A DNA stretch of 64,000 nt. Origin: Agrobacterium rosae (GTDB lineage Bacteria; Pseudomonadota; Alphaproteobacteria; Rhizobiales; Rhizobiaceae). Each line of letters opens with the position of its first letter. Within the stretch, counting starts at the first letter, position 1. Below, in pieces: positions 35,888 to 50,756 of the stretch. Where the stretch lies: contig NZ_NXEJ01000002.1 of NCBI RefSeq assembly GCF_002915175.1, positions 154,236 through 218,235 on the forward strand, in the 5' to 3' direction. The notes beneath the pieces were generated by a model that saw only the letters and a program-made list of their open reading frames with translations, was not told the origin of the DNA and made no database searches. Made by a program: the position numbers and the translations under genes.

Positions 35888-37258
35888 TCACGCCGCCTTC
35901 TGCTGCATCTTCATATAGCCGACCGTCGCAAGCCACAGCAACACGCCAATAAACAGCAGCACACCGGCAATCGAATATTGCACCATATCGCGCCCTGTCC
36001 ATGGGCCGACGAGGAAGAAGCAACTGACGGCGCCAATGATGGGCAGGATTGTCGGGGTGCGGAAATGTTTGTGCTCCACCTTGTCCTTGCGCAGCACCAG
36101 TACGGCGACGTTGACGATGGTGAAGACGCCGAGTAGCAGCAGCGCCGTGGTGCCGCCCAGCGCCGGTACGCCGCCTGCAAAGGCGATGAGGCCGATGGCG
36201 ATCAAAGATGTGAAGACGATGGCGATGTAGGGGGTCTGGCGGGCTTTGTGGACCTTGCCGAGTGCGGGTGGCAGTACACCTTCGCGGCTCATGCCGTAGA
36301 TCAGGCGGCTGGCCATCATCATGTTGATGAGGGCGGAATTGGCGACTGCGAACATGGTGATGATGCCGAAAATACCGATGGGGAAGTTTGGTGCGCCTGC
36401 GGCAACCACTTTCAGCAACGGCGTTTCGCCTTCTCCGAGATCAGCTGCCGGAACCAGCGTGATGGCGGAAATGGCGACGAGAATATAGATGACGCCCGTG
36501 ATGGCGAGGCCGCCGAGCAGCACTTTCGGGAAGATGCGGGCTGGCTGTTTGCACTCCTCGGCCATATTGACCGAATCCTCGAAGCCGACCATGGCGAAGA
36601 AGGCAAGCGTCGTGGCCGCGACAACGGACCAGATGACGCCGTGTTCGCCGGCAGGCTCGAAGGTCCAGACGCGGGAAACATCGCCTTGTCCATTACCGAT
36701 GGCCCAGAAGCCGATGCCGATGATGATCAGCAGGCCGGTTAGCTCCACGACGGTCAGCACGACATTCATCTTCACGCTTTCGCCCACACCCCGGAAATTG
36801 ATGAGCGCAATGGCGACGATGAAGGCAATGGCGACGCCGGTGACGCCGAAAGCGCCGAAATCAAACCCGGTGACGGTGGTGAAGTTAGCGGCAAAGGCGC
36901 GTGACGCCGTGGAGGCGGATGTGACGCCCGACGACATGACGGTGAAGGCGACGAGGAAGGTGATGAAATGCACACCGAAGGCTTTGTGCGTGTAGAGCGC
37001 GGCACCAGCAGCTTTTGGGTATTTCGTGACAAGTTCCAGATAGGAGCAAGCGGTCAGAAGCGCGACGCCGAAGGCAATGAGGAATGGCAGCCAGACCACC
37101 CCTCCGACTTCCGCCGCTACCTGCCCGGTCAGCGCGTAGATGCCGGTGCCGAGGATATCTCCCACGATAAACAGAAGCAGCAGCCCCGGCCCGATGACGC
37201 GTTTGAGCTCAGTTTTCGGTTCTGCGGAATCGTCCGGCTGCGTGATATTTTGTGCCAT
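35888..37258 (-). CDS. APC family amino acid permease
   Basis: A 456-residue membrane protein with about twelve hydrophobic segments. The APC signature is at the start (VIGPGLLLLFIVGDILGTGI, YALTGQVAAEVGGVVWLPFL), with FFAMVGFEDSVNMAEE later and YGMSREGVLPPALGKVHKAR typical of the superfamily. It is a proton-coupled importer for amino acids or polyamines; the substrate is not predictable. The chosen start MAQNITQPDDSAEP follows a purine-rich GAGGGGGA; an extension to 37291 lacks support. Confidence 0.9.
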   Translation of the reverse strand: MAQNITQPDDSAEPKTELKRVIGPGLLLLFIVGDILGTGIYALTGQVAAEVGGVVWLPFLIAFGVALLTACSYLELVTKYPKAAGAALYTHKAFGVHFITFLVAFTVMSSGVTSASTASRAFAANFTTVTGFDFGAFGVTGVAIAFIVAIALINFRGVGESVKMNVVLTVVELTGLLIIIGIGFWAIGNGQGDVSRVWTFEPAGEHGVIWSVVAATTLAFFAMVGFEDSVNMAEECKQPARIFPKVLLGGLAITGVIYILVAISAITLVPAADLGEGETPLLKVVAAGAPNFPIGIFGIITMFAVANSALINMMMASRLIYGMSREGVLPPALGKVHKARQTPYIAIVFTSLIAIGLIAFAGGVPALGGTTALLLLGVFTIVNVAVLVLRKDKVEHKHFRTPTILPIIGAVSCFFLVGPWTGRDMVQYSIAGVLLFIGVLLWLATVGYMKMQQKAA

Positions 37259-37397
37259 TGAATTGTCCCCCTCAAGGCGTGTAGCCTTCAACGCGTATAG
37301 CGGGGACAGGTTCCGGCTCGTTGGGAAGAAAACGTTGTGCGCAATGGATGTTCGCTAGCGGGACCGTGAGGGCTAACGCCACATGATGCTGCGCGCG

Positions 37398-37886
37398 TCA
37401 AACATCGTCCGGCCGATCCTCCGGGTTAAACTGGCTGATGGTGGTCCACCGCGCTGTCAAAGCTGGTTTCTTTTCGTCTTCGATTTCCACTGTCACGTCA
37501 TAGGTGTTCATCAGCATGGCACCGCCGCGGAAGCGGGCTTCGGTGAGCGTGAAGTGGCCGCGGATGCGGGTGCCGCTTTTGACGGGGGCGACGAAGTGGA
37601 GTTTGTCGAAGCCGTAATTGATGCCCATGGTTTGCTCACGGATTTTGGGCAGGGCGCTGTAGTTCATGGCTGACAGCAAGGACAGCGTCAGAAAACCATG
37701 GGCGATGGTGCCGCCGAAGGGGCTTTCATCCCTGGCGCGTTCGGGATCTGTGTGGATGAACTGGTCGTCGAGAGTGGCCTTGGCGAAGGCGTCGATCATC
37801 GCTTGATCGACGGTGATCCAGTCCGATACGCCGACTTCGGAGCCGACTAGGTCTTTAACGTCAGCCAGAGAAATTTCTTTGGGCAT
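37398..37886 (-). CDS. MaoC family hot-dog hydratase
   Basis: A 162-residue single hot-dog domain of the MaoC/R-hydratase type: SDWITVDQAMIDAFAKATLD, DQFIHTDPERARDESPFGGT and IAHGFLTLSLL. The Asp/His pair in the FIHTDPE...HGF region is the catalytic signature of (R)-specific enoyl-CoA hydratases and nodulation protein N-like proteins. It may hydrate enoyl-CoA for fatty acid or polyhydroxyalkanoate metabolism. The start at 37886 (MPKEISLADVKDL) is chosen because the upstream extension is low complexity. It is 94 bases downstream of glgX on the same strand. Confidence 0.87.
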   Translation of the reverse strand: MPKEISLADVKDLVGSEVGVSDWITVDQAMIDAFAKATLDDQFIHTDPERARDESPFGGTIAHGFLTLSLLSAMNYSALPKIREQTMGINYGFDKLHFVAPVKSGTRIRGHFTLTEARFRGGAMLMNTYDVTVEIEDEKKPALTARWTTISQFNPEDRPDDV

Positions 37887-37980
37887 GGTTCCTCGCGAAG
37901 ACAGGACGTTTGAACGCTTTGACGTGCCAAACTCTACAGGGGCGGGCCTAAAGAACAATGGCCTTTTTGCAATGCAGCAT

Positions 37981-39936
37981 TCAAGGCCCCAGATAGAAGA
38001 CAACTGAGCGGGCAGGCAGGTGGGCGGGATTGCCGAAATCCGTGCCGATGGCCTGCCAGCCTTCGCCGGGAAGTGAAAACGGCACGACCGCGTGGGTTCG
38101 GTTGAACAGAATGGCAAGCCGGGCCGGTTCGTCGGTTCGGCTGTCATGGGTTTTGATCAGTACCGCGAGCGGGGTGCCTTCCGGCTTTTCCCAGTCGGTT
38201 GGGGTCATCGGCTCTCCCAATGGCGACAGCCAAGAGATGTCATCGGTATGGGGCGAAAAGAAATTCATGTCGCTGAAAGCGCTGAAGCGCTGGCGCAGAT
38301 TGGACAGAAAGGCCGTGTGTTCGATCAGGTCCGGCGAAAGCGCTGCCCAATCGACCCAGGTGATCTCGTTATCCTGACAATAGGCATTGTTGTTGCCCTG
38401 CTGGCTGCGCCCGCCCTCATCACCTGCCGTCAGCATGATGGTGCCGCGCGTGGCAAACAGCGTCGACAGCATCGACTTGACGTCGTTGATACGGGCTGCA
38501 TGGATTGCCGGATCGGTGGTCGGCCCCTCGACGCCATTGTTCCAGGAATGGTTCTCATTGTGGCCATCGCGGTTGTCTTCGCCATTGGCCTCGTTGTGTT
38601 TGTGGGCGTGCGACACGAGATCGAACAGGGTGAAACCATCATGTGCCGCGAGGAAATTGACGCTGCGGGTTTCGGTTCTGTCGTGGCGGGAGAAAATGGG
38701 CGAGGAGCCGGCGAGCGCATCAGCGAGCGCGCCGGTCGTGGCGTCATCACCACGCCAGTAACGGCGTAGATCATCACGAGCGCGGTCATTCCATTCGAGG
38801 AAATTGTCAGGGAAATTGCCGAGCTGATAGCCGCCGGGGCCGATATCCCAGGGCTCTGCAATCAACACACGATCGTACAACAATGGGTCGGCTTTCATGG
38901 CGGCCAGGGTTTCGCTGGCGCTATCAAAACCGTCTGCCGTGCGGCCGAGGACGGGGGCGAGATCGAAGCGGAAGCCGTCTATGCCGGCATGTGCCACGAA
39001 GTGCCGGAGTGTATCCAGCACCAATTGCCGGACCTGCGGGTGGTCGCAGGCGACGGTATTCCCGGTGCCGGTATCGTTGACCAGCGTGCCGGGATCATTC
39101 GGCATATGGCGGTAATAGGTGAGGTTATCCAGCCCGCGCAGCGATAGTGTCGAGCCGAAACGGTCGCTCTCGCCGGTGTGGTTGAAGACGAGATCGAGGA
39201 TAACGCCGATGCCTGCTTCGTGCAGGGCGGCGACCGTCTCACGCAGTTCCGTGATGCCGCCGGGGCAAAGGCGCGGGTCCAGCGTCATGAAACCGACTGG
39301 GTTGTAGCCCCAGCCATTGGTGAGGCCGAGCGGGGGCAAATGCCGCTCATCGATCCAGGCGGTGATCGGCATCAGTTCGATGGCATCGACGCCGATGTGC
39401 TTGAGGTGCGCGATGATGGCGGGGTGGGCAAGGGCCGCGACCGTTCCCTTGATGGTATCGGGCACATCAGGGTGCAGCATGGTGAAGGGCTTGACGGCGA
39501 CTTCGTAGATCAGGCCGCCCGGTGCGAAGAGGGGTGGCTGGCGTTTTGCGGGCTGGTGTTGCGAGACGATGGATTTTGGCATCACCTGCGAGGTGTCGGT
39601 GCCGAAGATGAACAGTGCCGGATCGTGTACGAAAGGCCGGTCGATTTCCGTGGCGTAGGGATCGAGCAGGAGTTTCGATGGGTCAAACCACAGCCCGTGG
39701 TCTGGGGCGTAGACGCCGTCTGCGCGGAAGCCGTAGCGGGTGCCGATTGGGGCATTTGTGGTGAGGCGGTGGATGTCGTTTTCATCGCGCTTCATCGGTA
39801 TGCGGGCGGTTTGGGTGGTGCCGGTGGGGTCGAAGAGGCAGAGGTCGATCTGCGAGGCGTGGCGGGAATAGACGGAGAATGCCGTGCCGTTTGCCGTGGG
39901 GATGGCGCCGAGCAGGGGAACGGTGGGGCTGGGCAT
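37981..39936 (-). CDS. glgX: Glycogen debranching enzyme
   Basis: A 651-residue GH13 isoamylase-type enzyme. The N-terminal CBM48-like domain is followed by the catalytic barrel with DLVFNHTGESD, GFRFDLAPVLGR (nucleophile Asp), AEPWDIG (acid/base Glu) and FLAAHDGFTLFD (His-Asp). It removes short branches left after phosphorylase acts. It is last in the glg operon, separated from pgm by a 168-base inverted repeat that could reduce read-through. The start MPSPTVPLLGAIPTANGTAF has no strong ribosome site, but the longer frame runs through the repeat. Confidence 0.94.
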   Translation of the reverse strand: MPSPTVPLLGAIPTANGTAFSVYSRHASQIDLCLFDPTGTTQTARIPMKRDENDIHRLTTNAPIGTRYGFRADGVYAPDHGLWFDPSKLLLDPYATEIDRPFVHDPALFIFGTDTSQVMPKSIVSQHQPAKRQPPLFAPGGLIYEVAVKPFTMLHPDVPDTIKGTVAALAHPAIIAHLKHIGVDAIELMPITAWIDERHLPPLGLTNGWGYNPVGFMTLDPRLCPGGITELRETVAALHEAGIGVILDLVFNHTGESDRFGSTLSLRGLDNLTYYRHMPNDPGTLVNDTGTGNTVACDHPQVRQLVLDTLRHFVAHAGIDGFRFDLAPVLGRTADGFDSASETLAAMKADPLLYDRVLIAEPWDIGPGGYQLGNFPDNFLEWNDRARDDLRRYWRGDDATTGALADALAGSSPIFSRHDRTETRSVNFLAAHDGFTLFDLVSHAHKHNEANGEDNRDGHNENHSWNNGVEGPTTDPAIHAARINDVKSMLSTLFATRGTIMLTAGDEGGRSQQGNNNAYCQDNEITWVDWAALSPDLIEHTAFLSNLRQRFSAFSDMNFFSPHTDDISWLSPLGEPMTPTDWEKPEGTPLAVLIKTHDSRTDEPARLAILFNRTHAVVPFSLPGEGWQAIGTDFGNPAHLPARSVVFYLGP

Positions 39937-39970
39937 GGGGGTTCCGTTCGTGTTTTGAGGTGTGTGGGTG

Positions 39971-40138
39971 GGGCTTACCCCCCTCTGCCCTGCCGGGCAT
40001 CTCCCCCACAAGGAGGGAGATCGACTCGTTGAGAACTCTCACCCATCTTCAGCGTTGCGAATTGGTGATGAGCGCGCGCCCAGCTAATCTCCCCACCTGT
40101 GGGGGAGATGCCCGGCAGGGCAGAGGGGGGTAAGCCCC
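39971..40138. repeat. Inverted pair of dispersed repeats between pgm and glgX
   Basis: The left arm 39971-40022 (GGGGCTTACCCCCCTCTGCC and on) and the right arm 40087-40138 (ending GGGGGGTAAGCCCC) are near-perfect inverted copies about 52 bases long, differing only near CACAAGGAGG/CACCTGTGGG. Each arm matches the repeat at 58-105. In the glg transcript this would form a very stable hairpin between pgm and glgX. Confidence 0.85.
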
Positions 40139-40159
40139 AACCGCTGCCCTAGCGAACCA

Positions 40160-41791
<1,632 letters not shown>

Positions 41792-43234
41792 TTATTGGCC
41801 TTTCGAAATAAGTCGGGCGTACAGTGCGGCGTAAAGGCCAGCACTTTTTTCCCAGGAAACGTCCGATTTCATGCCCTGCTTCTGCATCTGCGTCCACAGT
41901 TTCTGGTCGTGATAATAGCGCACTGTGCGCCTGATAGCCTGGCGCAAACCTTCCGCCGTAATCGAAGAAAATTGCACACCCGTCGCCACCTTCGCGGCGA
42001 TGGCAGCGTGGTTGGCATCGATGACGGTATCATTAAGGCCGCCATTGCGCGCAACGACGGGAATGCAGCCGTAGCGCAGGGCGTAAAGTTGCGTCAGGCC
42101 GCAGGGCTCGAAACGGGAGGGAACGATGATGGCATTGCAGCCCGCCTGCATGAGGTGGGACAGTGGCTCGTTATAACCAATGGCAACGCCCACCCGGCCC
42201 GGATGGCGTGAGGCCGCGGCCAGAAGCGCGCCTTCCAGCCCGATTTCGCCCGCACCCAGCACGACAAGCCTGCCGCCTGCGGCGACGATATCGTCCACGA
42301 CTTCGGCCACGAGATCGATGCCCTTTTGCCATGTCAGGCGCGATATGACGCAAAAGAGAGGGCCGCTATCCTGATCGATACGGTAGTGGCTGGCCACCCG
42401 CGCCTTGTTGAGGGTGCGCAGCTTGAGATTGGCCGCAGAATAATTGTCGTGGATGAGGTGGTCGGTCGCGGGGTTCCAGACATCGGCGTCGATGCCGTTG
42501 ACAATGCCGTGCATGACATGGGCGCGGCTTCTGATAACGCCATCGAGACCCATGCCGAATTCCGGCGTCAATATTTCTTCGGCGTAAGACGGGCTGACCG
42601 TGCTGATGACAGTCGATGTCTGGATGCCGCCCTTCAGGAAGCTGATATCGTTATAATATTCGATGCTTTCGGTGTTGAAGGCATGCGCGGGCAGGCGCAA
42701 TTCGCTAAAGATGTTCGCGCCGAACTGGCCTTGAAAGGCGATGTTGTGGATGGTCAGAATGCTGGGGATTTCCGGCGTTTCGGCATAGCGCATATAGACC
42801 GGGGCCATGGCGGCCTGCCAGTCATGGGCGTGCATCAGATCCGGTTGCCAGCCTTCCAGCTTGCCTGCAGCAATTTCGGCTGCGGCCAGCGACAGAGCGG
42901 CGAAGCGCTTCCAGTTGTCGGCAAAGTCCTTGCCGGTGGAATCGAGATAGGGGCCGGCCGGGCGGTCGTAATAAGCGGGGGCATCCAGAATGAGCAGGTC
43001 CAGCCCTTCGTGATGCGCCTCGAGAATATCGGCATGTTCGCCTAAGAGATCTGGCAGTTCGGCTATCTTCACCGCACCTTCGACCGCTGCTTTGACGGCG
43101 GGGTAACCGGGGATCAGCGTGCGGGTGGTGACCCCGCAGGCTTTAAGGGCGATGGGAAGCGCGCCGGCGACATCGGCGAGCCCCCCGGTTTTGATGAGGG
43201 GATAGACTTCGGATGCAACCGAAAGAACTTTCAT
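41792..43234 (-). CDS. glgA: Glycogen synthase
   Basis: A 480-residue GT5 glycosyltransferase. The N-terminal ADP-glucose motif [13 protein letters not shown] lies at about 15-27, HDWQAAM in the middle, and the C-terminal half has [20 protein letters not shown]. It elongates alpha-1,4-glucan from ADP-glucose made by GlgC, whose gene ends five bases upstream. It lies within the glg operon between glgC and pgm. Confidence 0.97.
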   Translation of the reverse strand: MKVLSVASEVYPLIKTGGLADVAGALPIALKACGVTTRTLIPGYPAVKAAVEGAVKIAELPDLLGEHADILEAHHEGLDLLILDAPAYYDRPAGPYLDSTGKDFADNWKRFAALSLAAAEIAAGKLEGWQPDLMHAHDWQAAMAPVYMRYAETPEIPSILTIHNIAFQGQFGANIFSELRLPAHAFNTESIEYYNDISFLKGGIQTSTVISTVSPSYAEEILTPEFGMGLDGVIRSRAHVMHGIVNGIDADVWNPATDHLIHDNYSAANLKLRTLNKARVASHYRIDQDSGPLFCVISRLTWQKGIDLVAEVVDDIVAAGGRLVVLGAGEIGLEGALLAAASRHPGRVGVAIGYNEPLSHLMQAGCNAIIVPSRFEPCGLTQLYALRYGCIPVVARNGGLNDTVIDANHAAIAAKVATGVQFSSITAEGLRQAIRRTVRYYHDQKLWTQMQKQGMKSDVSWEKSAGLYAALYARLISKGQ

Positions 43235-43239
43235 GAGGC

Positions 43240-44502
43240 CTACAAATCCAGCTTGTCGATCATCGATTGGGTTATCAGGCAGATGCCGCTGTCCGTGCGG
43301 CGGAAACGTTTTGCATCCAGGTCATGGTCTTCTCCAACAACAAGCCCTTCCGGAATGACGACGCCGTGGTCGATCACGACATTGCTGAGCTGGGCGTGGC
43401 GTCCGATTTTCACACTCGGCAGCACTACGGCATTCTCAAGGCGTGAGTATGAATTTGCCCTGACGCCTGTGAACAGCAGGCTACGATTGAGCGACGAGCC
43501 GGAGATGATGCAGTCACCCGCGACCACAGAGGAAGTGGCCGAGCCACGGCGGTTTTCATCGTCATGCACGAATTTGGCAGGCGGCAGAATTTCCGCATAG
43601 GTCCAGATTGGCCAGGACTTGTCGTAGATGTCGAGGTCGGGAACGATGTCGGTGAGGTCGATATTGGCCTGCCAATAGGCATCGATGGTGCCAACATCGC
43701 GCCAGTATGGGCCGTTTTCGAAATCGGAGCGCACGCATGACGAGGCAAAACGGTGGGCCACGGCCTTACCATGCTGCACGATATGAGGAATGATGTCCTT
43801 ACCGAAATCGCGGCTGGAATTCGGGTCGGCAGCATCACGGCGCAGGCATTCCATCAGGAATTTCGTGTGGAACACGTAGATGCCCATAGACGCCAGGGCG
43901 AAATCCGGATTGCCGGGAATGCCCGGTGGATCGGCGGGCTTTTCGATGAAATCGATGATTTCATCCTTTTCGTTGACATGCATAACGCCGAAACCGACGG
44001 CTTCCATGCGCGGCACTTCCAGGCAGCCGATGGTCACATCCGCGCCGGAATCCACATGCTGTTGCAGCATGTATTCATAGTCCATCTTGTAGATGTGGTC
44101 GCCCGCCAGAATGACCATATATTCCGGGCCGTGGGACTCGATAATGTCGATGTTCTGATAGACCGCATCGGCGGTGCCTTCATACCATTGCGTTTCGGAC
44201 ACGCGCTGGGAGGCGGGCAGAATATCGAAGCTTTCATTGCGTTCCGGGCGGAAAAAGTCCCAGCCGCGCTGAAGGTGGCGGATGAGTGAGTGGGCCTTAT
44301 ACTGCGTGGCGACGCCGATGCGGCGAATGCCGGAGTTCAGCGCGTTGGACAGCGCGAAATCGATGATGCGCGCCTTGCCGCCGAAATAGACGGCGGGTTT
44401 TGCGCGTCTGTCGGTCAGTTCTTTCAGGCGGCTGCCACGTCCACCGGCCAGAACATAGGCCATCGCATCGCGTGCCAGTGGCTGAATTCTTTTCTCACTC
44501 AT
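43240..44502 (-). CDS. glgC: Glucose-1-phosphate adenylyltransferase
   Basis: A 420-residue ADP-glucose pyrophosphorylase. The nucleotidyltransferase core has [35 protein letters not shown] and the glucose-1-phosphate-binding [13 protein letters not shown]-terminal left-handed beta helix ends the protein. Agrobacterium-type enzymes are activated by fructose 6-phosphate and pyruvate, so it is probably the flux-controlling step. It is coupled to glgA (five-base gap); glgB ends 89 bases upstream. Confidence 0.97.
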   Translation of the reverse strand: MSEKRIQPLARDAMAYVLAGGRGSRLKELTDRRAKPAVYFGGKARIIDFALSNALNSGIRRIGVATQYKAHSLIRHLQRGWDFFRPERNESFDILPASQRVSETQWYEGTADAVYQNIDIIESHGPEYMVILAGDHIYKMDYEYMLQQHVDSGADVTIGCLEVPRMEAVGFGVMHVNEKDEIIDFIEKPADPPGIPGNPDFALASMGIYVFHTKFLMECLRRDAADPNSSRDFGKDIIPHIVQHGKAVAHRFASSCVRSDFENGPYWRDVGTIDAYWQANIDLTDIVPDLDIYDKSWPIWTYAEILPPAKFVHDDENRRGSATSSVVAGDCIISGSSLNRSLLFTGVRANSYSRLENAVVLPSVKIGRHAQLSNVVIDHGVVIPEGLVVGEDHDLDAKRFRRTDSGICLITQSMIDKLDL

Positions 44503-44591
44503 AGCAGTCCTCCCATAAAATTCCGTAGATTATCTTGACGACAGACACCGCAGTTCCCGAACACGGTGCCAGATATTCAGTTCCCATGCCG

Positions 44592-46798
<2,207 letters not shown>

Positions 46799-46799
<1 letters not shown>

Positions 46800-49261
46800 C
46801 AGGCTCTCCAGATTTCGGACGCATATTGCCGGATCGTCCTGTCGGACGAGAACCAGCCCATGCGCGCCGTATTGCGTACGGTTTTTTCGTACCAGCTTGC
46901 CGGTTCGCTCCAGATGGCATCGACGTCACGCTGTGCTTGCGCGTAGGCGTCGAAATCTGCGGCGACCATGAACCAGTCGGTGTTGTAGATACCGTCCATC
47001 AACTCGGCGAAACGCGAGCGGTCGTCGGGCGAAAACACGCCCGATGCGATGGACGAAACGGCTTGTGACAACTCGGCAGAGTTCTCGATGATGGCACGTG
47101 GATTGTGCCCTTCGGCACGCGCCTGTGCCACTTCGGCGGCGGTTTTGCCGAAGATGACGATGTTGTCTGCACCGACATGTTCCAGCATTTCGACATTCGC
47201 ACCATCCAGCGTGCCGATGGTCAGCGCGCCGTTCAGGCCGAATTTCATGTTGCCGGTGCCGGATGCTTCCATACCAGCCGTTGAAATCTGCTCCGACAAA
47301 TCGGCTGCCGGAACCATGATTTCTGCCAGCGACACGTTGTAATTGGGAATGAAAACCACTTTCAGAAGCCCGCGCACTGCCGGATCGTTGTTGATGACGC
47401 GCGCGATATCATTGGCGAGCTTTATGATGAGCTTTGCATTGTGATAACTCGGCGCTGCTTTGCCAGCAAAGAACTTAACGCGTGGCACCCAATCCAGTTC
47501 CGGGCGCGAACGGATTTGATCATAAAGAGCAACGGCTTCGACGAGGTTCAAGAGCTGGCGCTTGTATTCATGGATGCGCTTGATCTGGATGTCGAACATG
47601 GCAGACGGATCGACGCGGATGCCCATGCGCTGAGCGACCAGATTGGCAAGACGCACCTTGTTCTGACGCTTGATTTCGGCGAATTTCTCGCGGAAGCCCG
47701 CGTCTTCGGCGAAGCGATCGAGGGCCACCAGTTTTTCCGCGTCATCGAGAAATTCATCGCCGATGGATTCGCGGATGAGGTCTGTCAGGCCGGGATTGCA
47801 CTGCATCAGCCAACGGCGCGGGGTAATGCCGTTGGTCTTGTTGTTGATGCGGTCAGGATAGAGCGTGTGAAGGTCGGAAAACACCGTTTCCTTCATCAGC
47901 TCGGTGTGAAGTGCCGACACGCCATTGATGGAATGCGAACCGATGAAGGCGAGATTGCCCATGCGCACCCGGCGCTCGCCGCCTTCTTCGATCAGCGAGA
48001 TGGAGCGCACCTGCTGGTCGAGCATCTTCTTTTCCTTGCGGGCAAAGAGAAGCGTCTGGGCGTTGATCGCATAGATGATCTGCATGTGGCGCGGCAGCAG
48101 GCGCTCCAGCAGCGGTACCGGCCAGCTTTCCAGCGCTTCGGGCAGAAGCGTGTGGTTGGTGTAGGAGAAGGTATGGCGTGTGATGTGCCAGGATTCCTCG
48201 AAGGTCAGGCCGTGCACGTCGCCCAGCAGGCGCATCATTTCGGCAATGGAAATGGCCGGATGCGTGTCGTTGAGCTGGATCGAAACCTTGTCCGCAAGGT
48301 TGGTGAAATCTGGATATTGCTGCAAGTGACGGCGCAGAATGTCCTGAAGCGAAGCGGACGAGAAGAAATATTCCTGGCGAAGGCGCAGTTCCTGGCCCGC
48401 CGGATTGGCGTCGGCGGGGTAGAGAACGCGGGTCAGCGCTTCGGCCTTGTTGCTTTCGCGCAGTGCGCCGATGTGGTCGCCGGCGTTGAAGGCGTCGAGC
48501 AGGATCGGGTCGATCGGCTGTGCCGACCACAGGCGCAATGTGTTGACGCGGGTACCGCGCCAGCCGACAACGGGTGTGTCGAAGGCGGTGGCGATCATGC
48601 GCTCGGCCGGTTTCCAGACGAAACGCTCCGGGTCTTCATATCCACCAACGGTTTCGACCGAACCGCCGAAACCGATTTCGTAGGAGCTCTCACGACGCTC
48701 GAATTCCCATGGGTTGCCGTGGGCAAGCCATGTCTCGGGCAGTTCCACCTGCCAGCCTTCGGCCATCTGCTGGCGGAAAAGGCCGTGGACGTAACGAATG
48801 CCGTAGCCATAGGCCGGGATATCGACGGTTGCCATGGATTCCATGAAACAGGCGGCGAGGCGGCCAAGGCCACCATTGCCCAGCGCTGCGTCCGGCTCCA
48901 GACCGGCGATCACGTCGAACTCGACACCCAGCGAGGTCAGAGCATCCTTGATCTCGCCCATCAGGCCAAGATTGGAGATGGCATCGCGCATCAGGCGGCC
49001 GATCAGGAACTCCAGCGACAGATAATAGACGCGCTTGCTGTCGTTCTGGTACGCCTTGCGCGTGGATTCCATCCACTTGTCGATGACGCGGTCTCTGATG
49101 ACCAGAATGGTGGCCGTCAGCCAGTCATGCGGCTTGGCAACCTTCACGTCCTTACCAATGCGGTAGGTCAGTCGCTCGATAATTTCGGAGGCGAGAACTT
49201 CTGGTTCCGAGCTACGCGGGGCGGGACGAGGAAGATCGTTGGTAACGAGTTTATTGATCAT
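46799..49261 (-). CDS. glgP: Glycogen phosphorylase
   Basis: An 820-residue PLP-dependent GT35 enzyme and first gene of the operon. PLP-site signature EASGTGNMKFGLNGALTIGT carries the Schiff-base Lys, and NGGLGRLAACFMESMATVDI is near the N-terminus. It releases glucose 1-phosphate, which pgm can pass on or GlgC can reuse. The operon promoter should lie in the 230 bases before it; the only clear feature there is the terminator of the divergently placed VWA gene. Confidence 0.97.
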
Positions 49262-49433
49262 TGGTCGGTCAGCACCTAGTTGGGAGGAGAGTGTCTGATT
49301 CTATCGATCCGGCATGCCAGTTATAACGGTAATTTATGCACCGATATCGAGCTGTGGCAACAGTCGTTTTGTCGGAAACGTGAATGACTTTAGAGTGTTA
49401 CGACATGCTTATGCATGTTGTATGAAAACAACG

Positions 49434-49467
49434 AAAAAACCACGAAAACCGGGAGTGGTTTTCGTGG
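49434..49467 (-). terminator. Rho-independent terminator of the VWA protein gene
   Basis: On the minus strand CCACGAAAACC pairs with GGTTTTCGTGG around a six-base loop and is followed by TTTTTT. It lies 24 bases past the stop of the TadG-like gene. Confidence 0.88.
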
Positions 49468-49490
49468 TCTATCAAATGGCGGTTAAGGAT

Positions 49491-50756
49491 TCAGTTCGTC
49501 AGGCGGCTGATGTTTCCGGATGCTTTTCTGGCAATGTCGCCGAAAGCTTCAACGATTTCTTCCATATTTTCCGGCGCGTAATAGTTGTCGATGCTGGTGG
49601 CGCAGGCCTGAAGAAGGGCTTTACCCTTGTCCGGTGCCATGAAGGCGATGGTAAAAATCTTGATGTCGTCGGCCTTGGCTTTTGTGCATGTTGCACGAAC
49701 CTGAGTGTCGATGGTGGAGTTCCAGCTTGAGCTTGAACCGGTCATTTCACCATCCGTCATCAGCACGATGTAGCGATTATAGAACTTGTTGTCCTGCTTA
49801 CCCTGCTCGACACCTTCCTTGGTCGTCATGATATTCGTGTTGTTGCTTTTGAGTGCGTCATAAGCGGTATTCAGCGCGGTATTGGCATTCGTGCCGCCTT
49901 CAGGATATTGCGGAATGGCCTGCACATAGGCGTTTGTCTTCTTCGTGCCCCACTCAAATCCCTGTTCTGCAAATTTTACATCGCTATAAGCAACGGCTGC
50001 GGTGCGGACCAGCTTGGATTCCGGCGATCCGCCCAGCTGATAGGTGGGGTCGGCTTTGTTGAGTGTGTCGACAAGGTAGCTCACGGCAGTTTTAAGGGAC
50101 GTGCTTTTGTTGACGTAGCAAGGGTTCGACGTGACCTTAGACTGGCTTTGGCCCCAGTTGCTGGAGGTGTAGTTCGGGCATGAATATTTGCTTCTGTCGA
50201 CGGTATCCGTCCTGAACGACATCGAGCCGGAACGGTCCAGTACCAGATACATGGACATGGGAGCGCCCTTGTTGAAGCTGCTCTCTGACGTGCTTGTAGC
50301 GCTCAGCGTCAGCGTTTTTGCCCAGATCATGCCCAGCAACGGATTGAGCGGCATCTGATAGCTGACCGTCGTAGAGATCTTGAAGCTCGTTCCTTTGGTG
50401 GTTTCTGTCCGTTTTGCGACGCTGTTGATATTGGACTCGAGTGCTTTTTTCTCCAGCTCAGTCAGACCTTGCGCGAAGGACTGTCCGCCAAGAAAAGATG
50501 CGACTCCGCCCTTGAGCTCTTCGTCGCTCAGCTTGCCTTCGGATTCGCGAAATTTCGTTGCGGCGGCCAGAGTTGCAGCGTCAGCTGAATTCTGCAAATC
50601 GGATTTGACCTGCATGGCTTTGGTGAACTCAAGTCCGGCACCTGCAACACCCATCAGCAGCGGCAATGCTACCGCTGTCATCATCGCGAAATTGCCCTGT
50701 CTGTCAGCCAGCAGTGCGCGCATGTTTTTTACCATTCCGGCCCCGTTGAACATCAT
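49491..50756 (-). CDS. TadE/TadG-like pilus-assembly protein with VWA domain
   Basis: About 421 residues. The N-terminal segment (LLADRQGNFAMMTAVALPLL and MGVAGAGLEF) is the TadE/TadG prepilin-like helix that anchors the protein, followed by a helical region (SDLQNSADAATLAAATKFRE). From about residue 165 a von Willebrand factor A domain starts with a complete MIDAS motif DRSGSMS and later VLMTDGEMTGSS. TadG-type proteins take part in tight-adherence pili, but no other tad genes are nearby, so it may act alone as a surface adhesin. The start is ambiguous by a few codons (GTG 50762, ATG 50756 or 50753). Confidence 0.82.
   Translation of the reverse strand: MMFNGAGMVKNMRALLADRQGNFAMMTAVALPLLMGVAGAGLEFTKAMQVKSDLQNSADAATLAAATKFRESEGKLSDEELKGGVASFLGGQSFAQGLTELEKKALESNINSVAKRTETTKGTSFKISTTVSYQMPLNPLLGMIWAKTLTLSATSTSESSFNKGAPMSMYLVLDRSGSMSFRTDTVDRSKYSCPNYTSSNWGQSQSKVTSNPCYVNKSTSLKTAVSYLVDTLNKADPTYQLGGSPESKLVRTAAVAYSDVKFAEQGFEWGTKKTNAYVQAIPQYPEGGTNANTALNTAYDALKSNNTNIMTTKEGVEQGKQDNKFYNRYIVLMTDGEMTGSSSSWNSTIDTQVRATCTKAKADDIKIFTIAFMAPDKGKALLQACATSIDNYYAPENMEEIVEAFGDIARKASGNISRLTN

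Noticed and set aside
47441..49279. 612-codon frame antisense to glgP
   Set aside because: The phosphorylase on the other strand is full length with a complete PLP motif; the shadow has no recognisable domain.
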